From positions 2,852,001 through 2,916,000 of the forward strand of contig NZ_JBDFMI010000001.1 of the NCBI RefSeq assembly GCF_047238185.1: DNA of 64,000 bases, read 5' to 3'. Of this stretch, positions 16,674 through 25,208 are shown piece after piece (position 1 is the stretch's first letter; every line of letters starts with the position of its first letter). The notes under the pieces are model-generated. The model was given only the letters and a program-made list of their open reading frames with translations, made no database searches and was not told where the DNA came from. Both the position numbers and the translations under genes were made by a program. Origin of the DNA: Bacillus_AD sp047238185. Its GTDB lineage: Bacteria > Bacillota > Bacilli > Bacillales > DSM-1321.

Positions 16674-16862
16674 CTACATTTTTTTCCGAGCATCTTTTCT
16701 GCCAAGCTCATATGCTTCACCCATCACTTTCGTGAATAAATCCATAAAAGCAGGCATCATTCCGATAGAGAGTTCGATTCCTTCTGTCTTTAATCTTGTC
16801 TTTGCTTCAGGGAAGTGTTTTAATGCAATTTGAAGAAATTGTTGATTCAAATGATTATTCAT
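16674..16862 (-). CDS. comZ: ComZ, small regulator of the comG late competence operon
   Basis: A 62-residue protein (MNNHLNQQFLQIALKHFPEA...) closely resembling B. subtilis ComZ in length and sequence, including ELGRKDA near the C-terminus. In B. subtilis ComZ lowers comG expression. It starts one base after the med stop (TAGGATG), with its ribosome site AAAGGGG inside the end of med, so expression is tied to med transcription and possibly to med translation. Confidence 0.9.
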   Translation of the reverse strand: MNNHLNQQFLQIALKHFPEAKTRLKTEGIELSIGMMPAFMDLFTKVMGEAYELGRKDARKKM

Positions 16863-16863
16863 C

Positions 16864-17841
16864 CTACAACCCCTTTACCGGCAAAACACCGGTTTTCTTA
16901 TATATTTCCACTTGTTTTAATAGCTGCTGGCGGAAAGATAGAGGAACCGAAGGACTGAATTGGCCCATTGAGGTAATCCCCTCCTCAAAATCATAAGAGA
17001 TATTACCTGAAGGGAGTTTTCCACGATAGAATTGATCAGCAGCTAACACGTATAATTGATCAATATGCTGCTCGGTGCTGGTTAAGACCGTATTTCTCCC
17101 TAAATAAGACTGATCGGTAATATAACCGATTGCAAATAAACCCTTTTCTTTCATTTTGTTTATCGCTTCTACATTGTATCCATCCCCGGCAGGATATAGT
17201 ACATCCAGGTCATCAGCAATCATTTTATCCATTTCTTTAAGCGCTTTTTCGACATTATCCCAGCTATGTGTATAAACAATTGTGACCTTTGTTTCCGGGT
17301 TTTGTATAAATGCCCCATCGAAGAACCCTTTTAATTCAGGTTGCCACTCATAGGCCCCTATCGCTCCAATTCGGTGAGTGCTGCTCATTTTGGCGGCTGT
17401 CATTCCGCCAAAATATCCCATGGCGTATCCTTCGATGTCCATATTTGTCTCATTTCCCATGATGGCATTGCCATTCACGGTCACAAAATGTACGGAAGAA
17501 TAGCGATTTGCAATTGTATTGAAAACCTGGCTGTACAATTGGCCATTACCAATGACCAGGTTCAAGCCCATTTTCTCGAATTGGTCAACGGCATTATTGA
17601 TTTTTTCGGCAGTATCCATTTTTTCTTTCACAAAAATATTGGCTTTATATGTTGAGCCTATCTAAAATAAAGCCTTATATGCCTTCGTTCCCCATCCTTG
17701 GTCTTGAATCGTATCTGTTACAAGAAGCCCGACATTCATTTCCCTTTTGCCATCGCCCTTATATGCATCTGTGCCTGATAAGGAAAGAATCAACAGTAAA
17801 AGCCCAAAACTAATGAGTGTTTGGCGAATGGCTGTATCCAT
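16864..17841 (-). pseudogene. med: med, BMP-family lipoprotein-like regulator, interrupted by an amber codon
   Basis: Med belongs to the basic membrane protein (Med/BMP) family of substrate-binding folds and promotes comK expression in B. subtilis. The gene starts at ATG 17841 after AGAAAGGA with a hydrophobic N-terminal segment (FGLLLLILSLSG). It reads GLLVTDTIQDQGWGTKAYKALF, meets TAG at 17664-17662, and continues in the same frame as IGSTYKANIFVKEKMDT to 16864. Full length would be 325 residues, the expected size. No frameshift is needed; a single base change (from AAG or CAG) explains it. A GTG at 17631 could restart a 255-residue fragment. It could be a sequencing error, a true nonsense mutation or readthrough. 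Confidence 0.85.
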
Positions 17842-17900
17842 ATAGCATTCCTTTCTCGACTAAAACAAATAGAAATAGATAGGTCTGCAAGACCCTCCGG

Positions 17901-18593
17901 TTATTTTTCGTTTTTAGGAAAAACCGTTTCGCTATTCTTCTTCACTTGCTGAATGTCCGCCAACGCTTCTTCCATTGTTGTTCTTCTCGGGACCGGGAAT
18001 GGAGTTATATCCTTCGCTGGCATTTCTTTGATGATTTCCGATAAGCTCCCTGAATGTCCATAAATATAGATATTTCCTTTTATTTTCAGTAGTTCTTCCA
18101 TACATGGAAATAAATCTCCTATATATATACCTTCCTTTTGTACATCTGTTTCCATTTCCAATCTAGAATACAAAGAGGAATCTGGCATCCAAGGCCCAAA
18201 AAGGTTTTCGACGTAAACACATTGGGATGCAGGGACTTTCTTTACAAATGCATCCGCTTCTTCAGAGTCCGGAGGAAGAAAAAAAGTTTTTCTAATATGT
18301 TCAGCCCCTTTGAAGTTTAGCATGATCTCCAACGGATTTTGCCACTGTTCGTTTATATCCATAAAATCATAAATGGAAATAAAAAGGTGCGCATCTTCCG
18401 GGATGAAAGCGTCCTTCAACGCTTTATATTGAAAGTTGGCATTTCTTCCGATATACATTTCCTTTTCATCCGCGTATTCAATTGCCTCATCATTTATATC
18501 AAAGCCAATGACCGTTTGCCCCTGATCTAAGAGGTATCTGGTTAAGTGAAAACCCAAAAATCGAAGCGAACCGATGACAATAGAGGTACTCAT
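17901..18593 (-). CDS. YjaV-like protein with an NAD(P)-binding-like N-terminus
   Basis: About 230 residues. The start MSTSIVIGSLRFLGFHLTRYLL resembles a Rossmann beta-alpha-beta turn as in nucleotide-sugar epimerases (G-x-x-x-x-G-x-x), but the rest does not show the YxxxK catalytic pair of that family. It sits between yjaU-like and med, the position of B. subtilis yjaV. I place the start at ATG 18593; a GTG at 18605 overlaps the ribosome site. Function unknown. Confidence 0.7.
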   Translation of the reverse strand: MSTSIVIGSLRFLGFHLTRYLLDQGQTVIGFDINDEAIEYADEKEMYIGRNANFQYKALKDAFIPEDAHLFISIYDFMDINEQWQNPLEIMLNFKGAEHIRKTFFLPPDSEEADAFVKKVPASQCVYVENLFGPWMPDSSLYSRLEMETDVQKEGIYIGDLFPCMEELLKIKGNIYIYGHSGSLSEIIKEMPAKDITPFPVPRRTTMEEALADIQQVKKNSETVFPKNEK

Positions 18594-18655
18594 ATCGTTT
18601 TGCACCCTCTCTGCTACATTGATTTCTTATATATTAGTGTATGCAGAGGATTTCC

Positions 18656-19375
18656 TTACAGGACATTTTCATATGCTTTATAAAACCGAAGTGCTTCATT
18701 ACCTATTTTATAGCGTTTTTCCGGCAGGAGGTATGAGATCTCCGTCTTTTGTTTATTATGCTTTTGCACTTTTTTATAGGAATCCATTTTTCCGCTCTGC
18801 TCATGTTCCAGTACGTGGATAATTTTAAGCGGAACGTCCATGTCGGCATCATCCCCTAGGTCGGCATCCATTGTGGCCTGAAGGGATGATTCCTCTGTCC
18901 CGAATGCTTTCGTCATTGATTTTACAAACGGTTGGAAATACACCTTTTTATGTTTTTCTTCATCAAAGCATTGCTTCACTGATAAGCAAGGATTTAAAAA
19001 AACAGCCGCTCGGATATGCTCCGGCATAATACTCATCAGTTTTAAGGCGACAAGAGCTCCTTTCCCTTCTGCGAAAAGGTGGATTTCTGTATTTAAAATC
19101 TCCGTTTTCATAATCAAATGGTATATTGCTTTGGCCAATTGGACCGCATCATCATTACCCCAATGCTCCCCGTATAGATTGGATGAAAAACAAGTATATC
19201 CGCTATCCAGGAATTGATCTAGGATCTGTGTTCGGCCAGGATGTTGGAGCCAAAAGCTATCTTGATTGTCAACGTACTGGTGATGGTCACCGATAATAAA
19301 AATGGAAAAGCCGCTTGGTTTCTTCGGATAGTAGATGATATTCCACTGATCGTCATATTCAAAGCTACGCAGCAT
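18656..19375 (-). CDS. YjaU-like alpha/beta hydrolase-fold protein lacking the serine nucleophile
   Basis: About 239 residues if it begins at ATG 19375 (MLRSFEYDDQWN), which follows GAAAGGA; the open frame extends further upstream to 19477. A hydrolase-fold pattern is visible: a strand, then an HLFAEGKGALVALKLM helix where the usual GxSxG elbow would sit. The Ser is replaced (EGKGA), so classical hydrolase activity is doubtful. It lies upstream of yjaV-like and med on the same strand and is probably the operon's first gene. Confidence 0.65.
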   Translation of the reverse strand: MLRSFEYDDQWNIIYYPKKPSGFSIFIIGDHHQYVDNQDSFWLQHPGRTQILDQFLDSGYTCFSSNLYGEHWGNDDAVQLAKAIYHLIMKTEILNTEIHLFAEGKGALVALKLMSIMPEHIRAAVFLNPCLSVKQCFDEEKHKKVYFQPFVKSMTKAFGTEESSLQATMDADLGDDADMDVPLKIIHVLEHEQSGKMDSYKKVQKHNKQKTEISYLLPEKRYKIGNEALRFYKAYENVL

Positions 19376-19925
19376 CTTTAGCCCAGTCCTTTCTTTAAAA
19401 TATATATCAAGGAAAGCCGGTTTATTGAATATGTTTCCTGATGTCCCGAGGCATGTCCAACAAATAGGCCAGCTCAAGTAGTCCCATCCGGCTTCCCGAC
19501 CGTTTATTCTATACTCTTCTTTTTTCCTTGTTGCTATTTATCAAACCACTTCTTTTGTAAAAAGCGAATAAAAGATACTTTTACATTTCAAATAATAGAG
19601 GAACCAGCTCCTGTTGCCGTGCTTGAATATGCAATATACATAATATACCATATCTCCAAGGCCGGCACCTATCATTTTTCTTAAGTTCCCTTTAACGTAT
19701 ATGTTATTCACATTCTCCTAAAATGTTACAACATAAGCCTGTCCGAATAGACAATTTTCTTTAACATATACTAATGTATCATATTATCGCCCTGGAATTT
19801 GTCAGAAAAATGAATACTAAACAATATCCCTTCCTTAAAAGGGGTATTAGGAGTAAAAAGACATATCTTACATGCGAAAAATATGGTAATATATAAAAGA
19901 TTGACGAACATAAGAGGTGATAAAA
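19376..19925. other. Divergent intergenic region between yjaU-like and yjzD
   Basis: About 550 AT-rich bases. It should hold the promoter of the yjaU-yjaV-med-comZ group and that of yjzD. I see no gene, no repeat and no operator I can name. A possible promoter for yjzD ends near 19895 (TATATAAAAG). Confidence 0.4.
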
Positions 19926-20114
19926 ATGCGTTATATTGCAACCTTCTTTTGGGTGGTACTATTATTACAGATGATAACTTATGTAGTAAGCTCTATGATT
20001 GGTGCTAGCTATGATTACATGATCGGATTATATCTTTCCGTACCTGTAACCATAATTGTCAGCATCTTACCGCTTGTTATCGGCGATGAACCTGCTGAAA
20101 GTGTCCAGCATTGA
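19926..20114 (+). CDS. yjzD: YjzD-type small membrane protein (DUF2929)
   Basis: A 62-residue protein with two hydrophobic segments (about residues 4-22 and 31-53) and a short acidic tail (GDEPAESVQH). This matches the DUF2929/YjzD family and its position in B. subtilis. The ATG at 19926 follows GAGGTGATAAAA, while the upstream GTG at 19917 lies within the ribosome site. It is transcribed alone and shares a terminator with clpB. Function unknown. Confidence 0.8.
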   Translation: MRYIATFFWVVLLLQMITYVVSSMIGASYDYMIGLYLSVPVTIIVSILPLVIGDEPAESVQH

Positions 20115-20195
20115 TTCTGGGTTCCACGATGCAAGATGTTTTAAGCACAAACTGATAAGGAAAGAGCCGCTCTCTTTTCTTGTTAGCTAAAGTAG

Positions 20196-20227
20196 AAAAG
20201 AGGCAGCTTATAGCTAGCCTCTTTTTT
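20196..20227. terminator. Terminator between yjzD and clpB
   Basis: AAAAGAGGC pairs with GCCTCTTTT around a 12-base loop. It lies right after the clpB stop on the minus strand and downstream of yjzD on the plus strand. Confidence 0.75.
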
Positions 20228-20230
20228 CTA

Positions 20231-22828
20231 TCAGGATACCTCAATTTTAAGATTTCCATCTTGGACCTCTACTGTTGCTTTTTTGTTCTCTGTCACTCCG
20301 CCTGCTATCAGTTGGCGAGCCAGTGCTGTTTCAACATGTTTTTGAATATATCTCTTCAATGGACGCGCCCCGAAAACAGGATCATAAGCGGCATTCGCGA
20401 TAAACTCTTTTGCCTCGTCGGTTATGCCGATTGTAATAGAACGCTGTGATAATCTCCGTTGAAGATCTTGTATCAGAATCTCAACAATTTTCGTCACTTG
20501 TGATAAGCCTAATGGCTTGAACATGATAATGTCATCAACGCGATTCAAAAACTCAGGACGGAAGTGCATCTTAAGGTCATTCATAACTTTTCCCCTTGCT
20601 TCGTCCGTTATTTCATCGTTGACTGTGCCTTCGATTAAATAAGTGGATCCAATATTGGATGTCATAATAATGACTGTATTCTTGAAGTCCACCATCCGCC
20701 CATGGGAATCGGTAATGCGGCCGTCATCCAGAATTTGCAGCAAAAGATTGAATACATCTCTATGCGCCTTTTCCACTTCATCCAATAGAATAACGGAATA
20801 TGGTTGTCTTCTGACTGCTTCAGTCAGTTGTCCGCCTTCCTCAAAACCTACATATCCTGGAGGCGCTCCTATAAGCCTTGATGTGGAGTGCTTTTCCATA
20901 TATTCCGACATATCAATCCGGATCATGTGGTCTTCGCTATCAAATAATGCTTCTGCCAGCGCTTTGACTAATTCTGTTTTACCGACGCCAGTGGGTCCCA
21001 TAAAAATAAACGATCCGATTGGTTTGTTTGGATCCTTAATACCTGCTCGCGCTCTAATGACTGCATCGGCTACCAGTTGGACAGCTTCATCCTGTCCGAC
21101 GACACGCTCGTGAAGAACGTCCTCTAAACGCAAAAGCTTTTCACGCTCTCCTTCAACCAACCGTGAAACAGGCACTCCCGTCCAACGGGAAACGATCGAG
21201 GAAATTTCTTCTTCGGTTACTTCCTCACGCAGAAGCTTCGTATCGCCTTCCTTATTGTTCACCTGCTCTTCCAGCACTTTCAATTCCTTTTCTAGCTGTG
21301 GAATTTTACCGTGGCGCAATTCGGCGGCTTTATTCAGATCATATTCGTTTTCCGCTTCTTCCAGTTCACGCTTCATCTTTTCCAAAGCCTCGCGCTTTTC
21401 CTGGATGTGCTGCAATCCTGATTTTTCCAATTGCCATTGGGAACGCATTTTATTTGTTTCTTCTTTCAAGTTGGCCAGCTCTTCTTGTAGATCTTCCAAC
21501 CGTTTGCGGCTTTGCTCATCCTGTTCTTTTTTCAGTGCAGCTTCTTCAATTTCCAATTGCATCACTTTACGCGTCAATTCGTCCAACTCGGAAGGCATCG
21601 AATCAATTTCTGTTCGAATCATGGCACATGCCTCATCCATTAAATCAATCGCTTTATCGGGCAAAAAACGGTCGGTGATATAACGATTGGAAAGAGTCGC
21701 TGCAGCCACCAACGCCCGGTCATGTATACGGACCCCGTGATGGACCTCAAACCGTTCCTTTAATCCCCGGAGAATCGAAATGGTATCTTCCACGTCGGGT
21801 TCTTTGACAAGCACTTGCTGGAACCGGCGCTCGAGTGCAGGATCTTTCTCAATGTATTGCCGGTATTCATCCAATGTGGTCGCTCCGATACAATGCAGCT
21901 CTCCACGGGCAAGCATCGGTTTGAGCATATTTCCTGCGTCCAAGGCTCCATCCGTTCGCCCAGCGCCCACTATCGTATGCAATTCATCGATAAACAATAG
22001 AATTTTACCGTCGCTTTTCTTAATTTCATTGAGGACAGCTTTCAGCCGTTCTTCGAATTCGCCACGAAATTTGGCTCCTGCTACTAGTGAACTCATATCT
22101 AACGCGAACACAGTTTTATCTTTTAGCCCTTCCGGTACGTCTTTTCTGACAATCCGCTGAGCCAGCCCTTCCACGATCGCTGTTTTTCCGACACCCGGTT
22201 CACCGATTAACACTGGGTTATTTTTTGTTTTTCGGGAAAGGATACGGATGACGTTCCTGATTTCCGAATCTCTTCCGATTACCGGATCCACTTTGCCGCT
22301 CCGTACTTCTTCAACCAAATCGCGGCCATATTTCTTCAACGCTTCATATGTGCTTTCAGGGTTAGAACTTGTCACTTTTTGATTCCCCCTTATATTTTGA
22401 ATGGTTGATTTCATTTCTTTTATCGAAATCGGAAATTGTTTTTTTAGCAGTTTCATTTCTTCAGCCGTACTAGAGAAGAAAGCTAGCAGTAAATGCTCTA
22501 TCGATAAATACTCGTCCTCAAACCGGCCCACTTCATCCCAGGCTTCATTGATTGCATTCTGCAGCCCTTGGGACATATATAACTGTATATTGCCTGATGA
22601 AGCAGAGACTTTTGGTTGTCTGGCGATGTGGTCATCCACTGCTTTTGTAAAAGCGGCTACATCAATTTTTTGGTCTTCCAATATGCGCAAAAGCATATAG
22701 TCTTCCTGTGCCAGCATCACAGACAAGAAATGGACGATTTTCAATTCTTGCTGCTGTTGCTGCTGCGCTTCTGTTTGCGCACCAATAAACACTTCCTGTA
22801 CACGATCGGTCATTTTATTTAAATCCAA
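20231..22828 (-). CDS. clpB: ClpB protein disaggregase
   Basis: Hsp100 AAA+ ATPase that, with DnaK, pulls apart protein aggregates after heat stress. 865 residues, full length. It has an N-terminal Clp repeat domain (1-140), first ATPase with Walker A GEPGVGKT (about 205) and Walker B LLFIDELH, a coiled-coil middle domain (about 410-525, rich in E, K and R), and second ATPase with GPTGVGKT (about 605) and VILLDEVEKAH. The middle domain separates ClpB from ClpC and ClpE. Expression is very likely under CtsR. B. subtilis itself has no clpB, so this is a difference in the otherwise shared neighbourhood. Confidence 0.98.
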   Translation of the reverse strand: MDLNKMTDRVQEVFIGAQTEAQQQQQQELKIVHFLSVMLAQEDYMLLRILEDQKIDVAAFTKAVDDHIARQPKVSASSGNIQLYMSQGLQNAINEAWDEVGRFEDEYLSIEHLLLAFFSSTAEEMKLLKKQFPISIKEMKSTIQNIRGNQKVTSSNPESTYEALKKYGRDLVEEVRSGKVDPVIGRDSEIRNVIRILSRKTKNNPVLIGEPGVGKTAIVEGLAQRIVRKDVPEGLKDKTVFALDMSSLVAGAKFRGEFEERLKAVLNEIKKSDGKILLFIDELHTIVGAGRTDGALDAGNMLKPMLARGELHCIGATTLDEYRQYIEKDPALERRFQQVLVKEPDVEDTISILRGLKERFEVHHGVRIHDRALVAAATLSNRYITDRFLPDKAIDLMDEACAMIRTEIDSMPSELDELTRKVMQLEIEEAALKKEQDEQSRKRLEDLQEELANLKEETNKMRSQWQLEKSGLQHIQEKREALEKMKRELEEAENEYDLNKAAELRHGKIPQLEKELKVLEEQVNNKEGDTKLLREEVTEEEISSIVSRWTGVPVSRLVEGEREKLLRLEDVLHERVVGQDEAVQLVADAVIRARAGIKDPNKPIGSFIFMGPTGVGKTELVKALAEALFDSEDHMIRIDMSEYMEKHSTSRLIGAPPGYVGFEEGGQLTEAVRRQPYSVILLDEVEKAHRDVFNLLLQILDDGRITDSHGRMVDFKNTVIIMTSNIGSTYLIEGTVNDEITDEARGKVMNDLKMHFRPEFLNRVDDIIMFKPLGLSQVTKIVEILIQDLQRRLSQRSITIGITDEAKEFIANAAYDPVFGARPLKRYIQKHVETALARQLIAGGVTENKKATVEVQDGNLKIEVS

Positions 22829-22877
22829 TTCAATCTCCTCCTACCATTCCTTACAGGCATGATCGCAATAAAGATAG

Positions 22878-22894
22878 TTTGACCTTTCTTGACC
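22878..22894 (-). promoter_or_regulatory. CtsR operator of clpB
   Basis: On the minus strand GGTCAAG-AAA-GGTCAAA matches the CtsR tandem heptad consensus (GGTCAAA-NAN-GGTCAAA) at 13 of 14 heptad positions. It lies just downstream of the clpB -10 and would block transcription until heat inactivates CtsR. Confidence 0.92.
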
Positions 22895-22903
22895 TTTAAA
22901 TCT

Positions 22904-22931
22904 ATTATACAACTATTTGCTAATATGTAAA
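22904..22931 (-). promoter_or_regulatory. SigA promoter of clpB
   Basis: Minus strand: -35 TTTACA (22931-22926), 16-base spacer, -10 TATAAT (22909-22904), directly followed by the CtsR operator. Confidence 0.8.
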
Positions 22932-22972
22932 GTAATTGACGAACAATAGCCGCACCCGCACACCGCAACACT

Positions 22973-23016
22973 TAAGCCCGCCATTGCCGCTTATAATAGC
23001 GGCAATAATGGGCTTA
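22973..23016 (-). terminator. Hairpin after yjzC
   Basis: A 17- to 18-base arm TAAGCCCGCCATTGCCGC pairs, with one or two mismatches, with GCGGCAATAATGGGCTTA. There is no strong T run, so it is a possible factor-dependent or weak terminator. It sits between yjzC and the clpB promoter. Confidence 0.65.
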
Positions 23017-23027
23017 TAGCTTCAAGG

Positions 23028-23207
23028 TTACGGCTTTCTCTGATATGTCCAATTACGATTTTCATTCGTATTTTCCGGAAAACGATCTCCAGCATGCAGA
23101 TGGATTTTCTTAGGATTATTCACCATACTGCCAGTCTCTCCTACCTCTACATAATAGCCATTATTCGGAGCTTTTTGGCCATGCTTGAAGTGCCGGGTTT
23201 GTCCCAT
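23028..23207 (-). CDS. yjzC: YjzC-type small protein
   Basis: A 59-residue basic protein. It begins MGQTRHFKHGQKAPNNGYY and has VEVGETGSMVNNPKK and FPENTNENRNW, which match B. subtilis YjzC almost throughout. ATG at 23207 follows GGAGGGAGGAAATTGC-like sequence. There is no membrane segment. Function unknown. In B. subtilis it also lies between the arg cluster and med. Confidence 0.9.
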   Translation of the reverse strand: MGQTRHFKHGQKAPNNGYYVEVGETGSMVNNPKKIHLHAGDRFPENTNENRNWTYQRKP

Positions 23208-23390
23208 TATGCAATTTCCTCCCTTCCAACATGATCAATATGTATTGTTCCCCAAACACAAAAAAACATGGCGGTTTTCTCTTTTATGTACATTTACCTC
23301 TTTGTTTTTTTTATAAACCATCTTTACTTTATATATTAGAATAGTGTTAAATGAGAAGATACGAATGAAGATTCAACAGGAGGAACCATC

Positions 23391-24203
23391 TTGGAACACT
23401 TAATTGAAATGTTAAAATATCTTTTCCTAGGAATTGTTCAAGGTTTTACAGAGCCTATTCCCGTATCATCAAGCGGCCATCTTGTCTTAATTCAACACTT
23501 CTTTGGCCTTGAAATTAAAGGAATGAGCTTTGAACTTTTAGTAAATACCGCATCCCTATTTGCAGTATTGCTTATTTACCGCCAGGATATCATCCGTTTA
23601 ATCAAAAACGGCTTATTATATATAACAAAAAAAGAGGAAAGCGCCAAATCCGATTTCCGCTTTATCCTTTATCTCATTGTCGCAACTATTCCGGCAGGTG
23701 TAGTCGGAGTATTATTCGATGATTACATCGCTGCCTACTTTAAAGGGATACGGACTTTAGCAATTGCATTATTAGTGACCGGCCTTGCCCTTTGGTTGAT
23801 CAGGAACCTCCGCGGCCGCAAAAATGATGGTGATCTCACTTTGAAAGACGCCATAATTATCGGTTTGTCACAAGTAGTTGCCTTGATTCCTGGCATTTCC
23901 CGGTCCGGGGCAACGATTGTAGCTGCCATGGCATTAGGGATGAAACAAGAAACCGCTCTGCGTTTTTCTTTTCTATTGTTTATTCCTGTAAGTCTGGGAG
24001 GGATGGTTTTAAGCTTGACAGATCTAATAGCCGACCCTCAAATCAGTTCACTGGCAGTACCATACACGCTTGCTTTCTTCGGTTCCTTGGTCGCATCTTA
24101 TTTCTCTTTGAAATGGTTTATGAATATAATGGCAAAAGGAAATTTAATTTATTTCTCCATTTATTGCTTCATTGTCGGCGCTGCTGTATTGATCTTTGCC
24201 TGA
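23391..24203 (+). CDS. uppP: Undecaprenyl-diphosphatase (UppP/BacA family)
   Basis: Integral membrane phosphatase that recycles undecaprenyl pyrophosphate to the carrier lipid for wall synthesis, and often raises bacitracin tolerance. 270 residues, about eight membrane segments. The two family motifs are present: QGFTEPIPVSSSGH (about residues 18-31) and PGISRSGATI (about 167-176). The start is TTG at 23391, seven bases after AGGAGG. It is a single gene on the plus strand, convergent with argF. Confidence 0.95.
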   Translation: MEHLIEMLKYLFLGIVQGFTEPIPVSSSGHLVLIQHFFGLEIKGMSFELLVNTASLFAVLLIYRQDIIRLIKNGLLYITKKEESAKSDFRFILYLIVATIPAGVVGVLFDDYIAAYFKGIRTLAIALLVTGLALWLIRNLRGRKNDGDLTLKDAIIIGLSQVVALIPGISRSGATIVAAMALGMKQETALRFSFLLFIPVSLGGMVLSLTDLIADPQISSLAVPYTLAFFGSLVASYFSLKWFMNIMAKGNLIYFSIYCFIVGAAVLIFA

Positions 24204-24210
24204 CAATGAC

Positions 24211-24246
24211 AAAAACAGGCCTCCTATATGGAAGGCCTGTTTTTAT
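24211..24246. terminator. Bidirectional terminator between uppP and argF
   Basis: AAAAACAGGCC pairs with GGCCTGTTTTT, with the arms separated by a short loop. It serves both convergent units. Confidence 0.9.
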
Positions 24247-24248
24247 AT

Positions 24249-25208
24249 TTATTTCATTAAGTCCACCAATAGAGCTTTTTGGGCATGAAGGCGGTTCCCT
24301 GCTTGGCGGAACACAACCGAATGGCTGCCATCAATCACTTCTGCGCTGACTTCTTCCTCTCGATGGGCAGGCAGGCAATGCATGAAAATATAATCATCTT
24401 TCGCATGGGCCGCCAATGTAGCATTCACTTGAAAACCTTGAAAATCATGCAGCCGCTTTTGATTTTCATTCTCCTGTCCCATACTGGTCCATACATCGCT
24501 GTATATGATATCTGCGTCCATCACAGCTTGCATCGGATCATTGACTATTTCCAATGTTGTACCATTTTGATCTGCCATACGCTTCACATCTGTTGCAACC
24601 CCACTATTAGGCTCATATCCTTGAGGAGTCGCCACCGATACATCGATTCCTACTTTTACACAGGCTTCCATTAAGGAATGGGCTACGTTATTCCCATCCC
24701 CGATATAAGCAAGCTTCAACCCTGACAATGTCCCTTTTACTTCTTTAATCGTCAATAAATCCGCAAGTGCCTGACAAGGATGGTACAGGTCAGTAAGCCC
24801 ATTAATAACTGGTACCGAAGCATTTTTTGCCAATTCCTCGATTTTGTCATGACCGAATGTGCGGATCATGATGCCATCGACATATTCCGATAGAACGTGG
24901 GCACTATCCGAAATCGTTTCGCCTCTACCTAATTGAAGGTCCTGGCTGCTCAGAAATAGAGCATGGCCACCGAGCTGGATCATTCCGATCTCAAACGATA
25001 CTCTAGTCCGTGTAGAGGATTTTTCAAAGATCATAGCAAGGTTTTTTCCTTTTAAAGGAGTGTACTCCTCACCTATGGCATGCTTTTCTTTTATGTCCTC
25101 CGCTATTTGCAAAAGAGCATGGATCTGTTCCCTGCTTACGTCAGTCAGTGTCAAGAAATCTTTTCCGGTTAAGATTTTAACATACGGTTGCGATGATATG
25201 ATTGTCAT
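24249..25208 (-). CDS. argF: Ornithine carbamoyltransferase
   Basis: Joins ornithine and carbamoyl phosphate to give citrulline. 319 residues. Carbamoyl-phosphate site STRTR near residue 58, ornithine loop HCLPAH near 271, and the DxxxSMG-type VWTSMGQ near 233 are intact. The ATG at 25208 overlaps the carB stop by one base (TAATG); the upstream extension of the frame lies inside carB. It is the last gene of the arginine cluster, placing it next to the enzyme making its carbamoyl phosphate. Confidence 0.97.
   Translation of the reverse strand: MTIISSQPYVKILTGKDFLTLTDVSREQIHALLQIAEDIKEKHAIGEEYTPLKGKNLAMIFEKSSTRTRVSFEIGMIQLGGHALFLSSQDLQLGRGETISDSAHVLSEYVDGIMIRTFGHDKIEELAKNASVPVINGLTDLYHPCQALADLLTIKEVKGTLSGLKLAYIGDGNNVAHSLMEACVKVGIDVSVATPQGYEPNSGVATDVKRMADQNGTTLEIVNDPMQAVMDADIIYSDVWTSMGQENENQKRLHDFQGFQVNATLAAHAKDDYIFMHCLPAHREEEVSAEVIDGSHSVVFRQAGNRLHAQKALLVDLMK

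Noticed and set aside
16864..17631. Short 255-residue med from a GTG start at 17631
   Set aside because: The GTG is inside coding sequence that continues upstream in the same frame. The family match runs across the TAG, so a full-length gene with a nonsense codon is the better reading.
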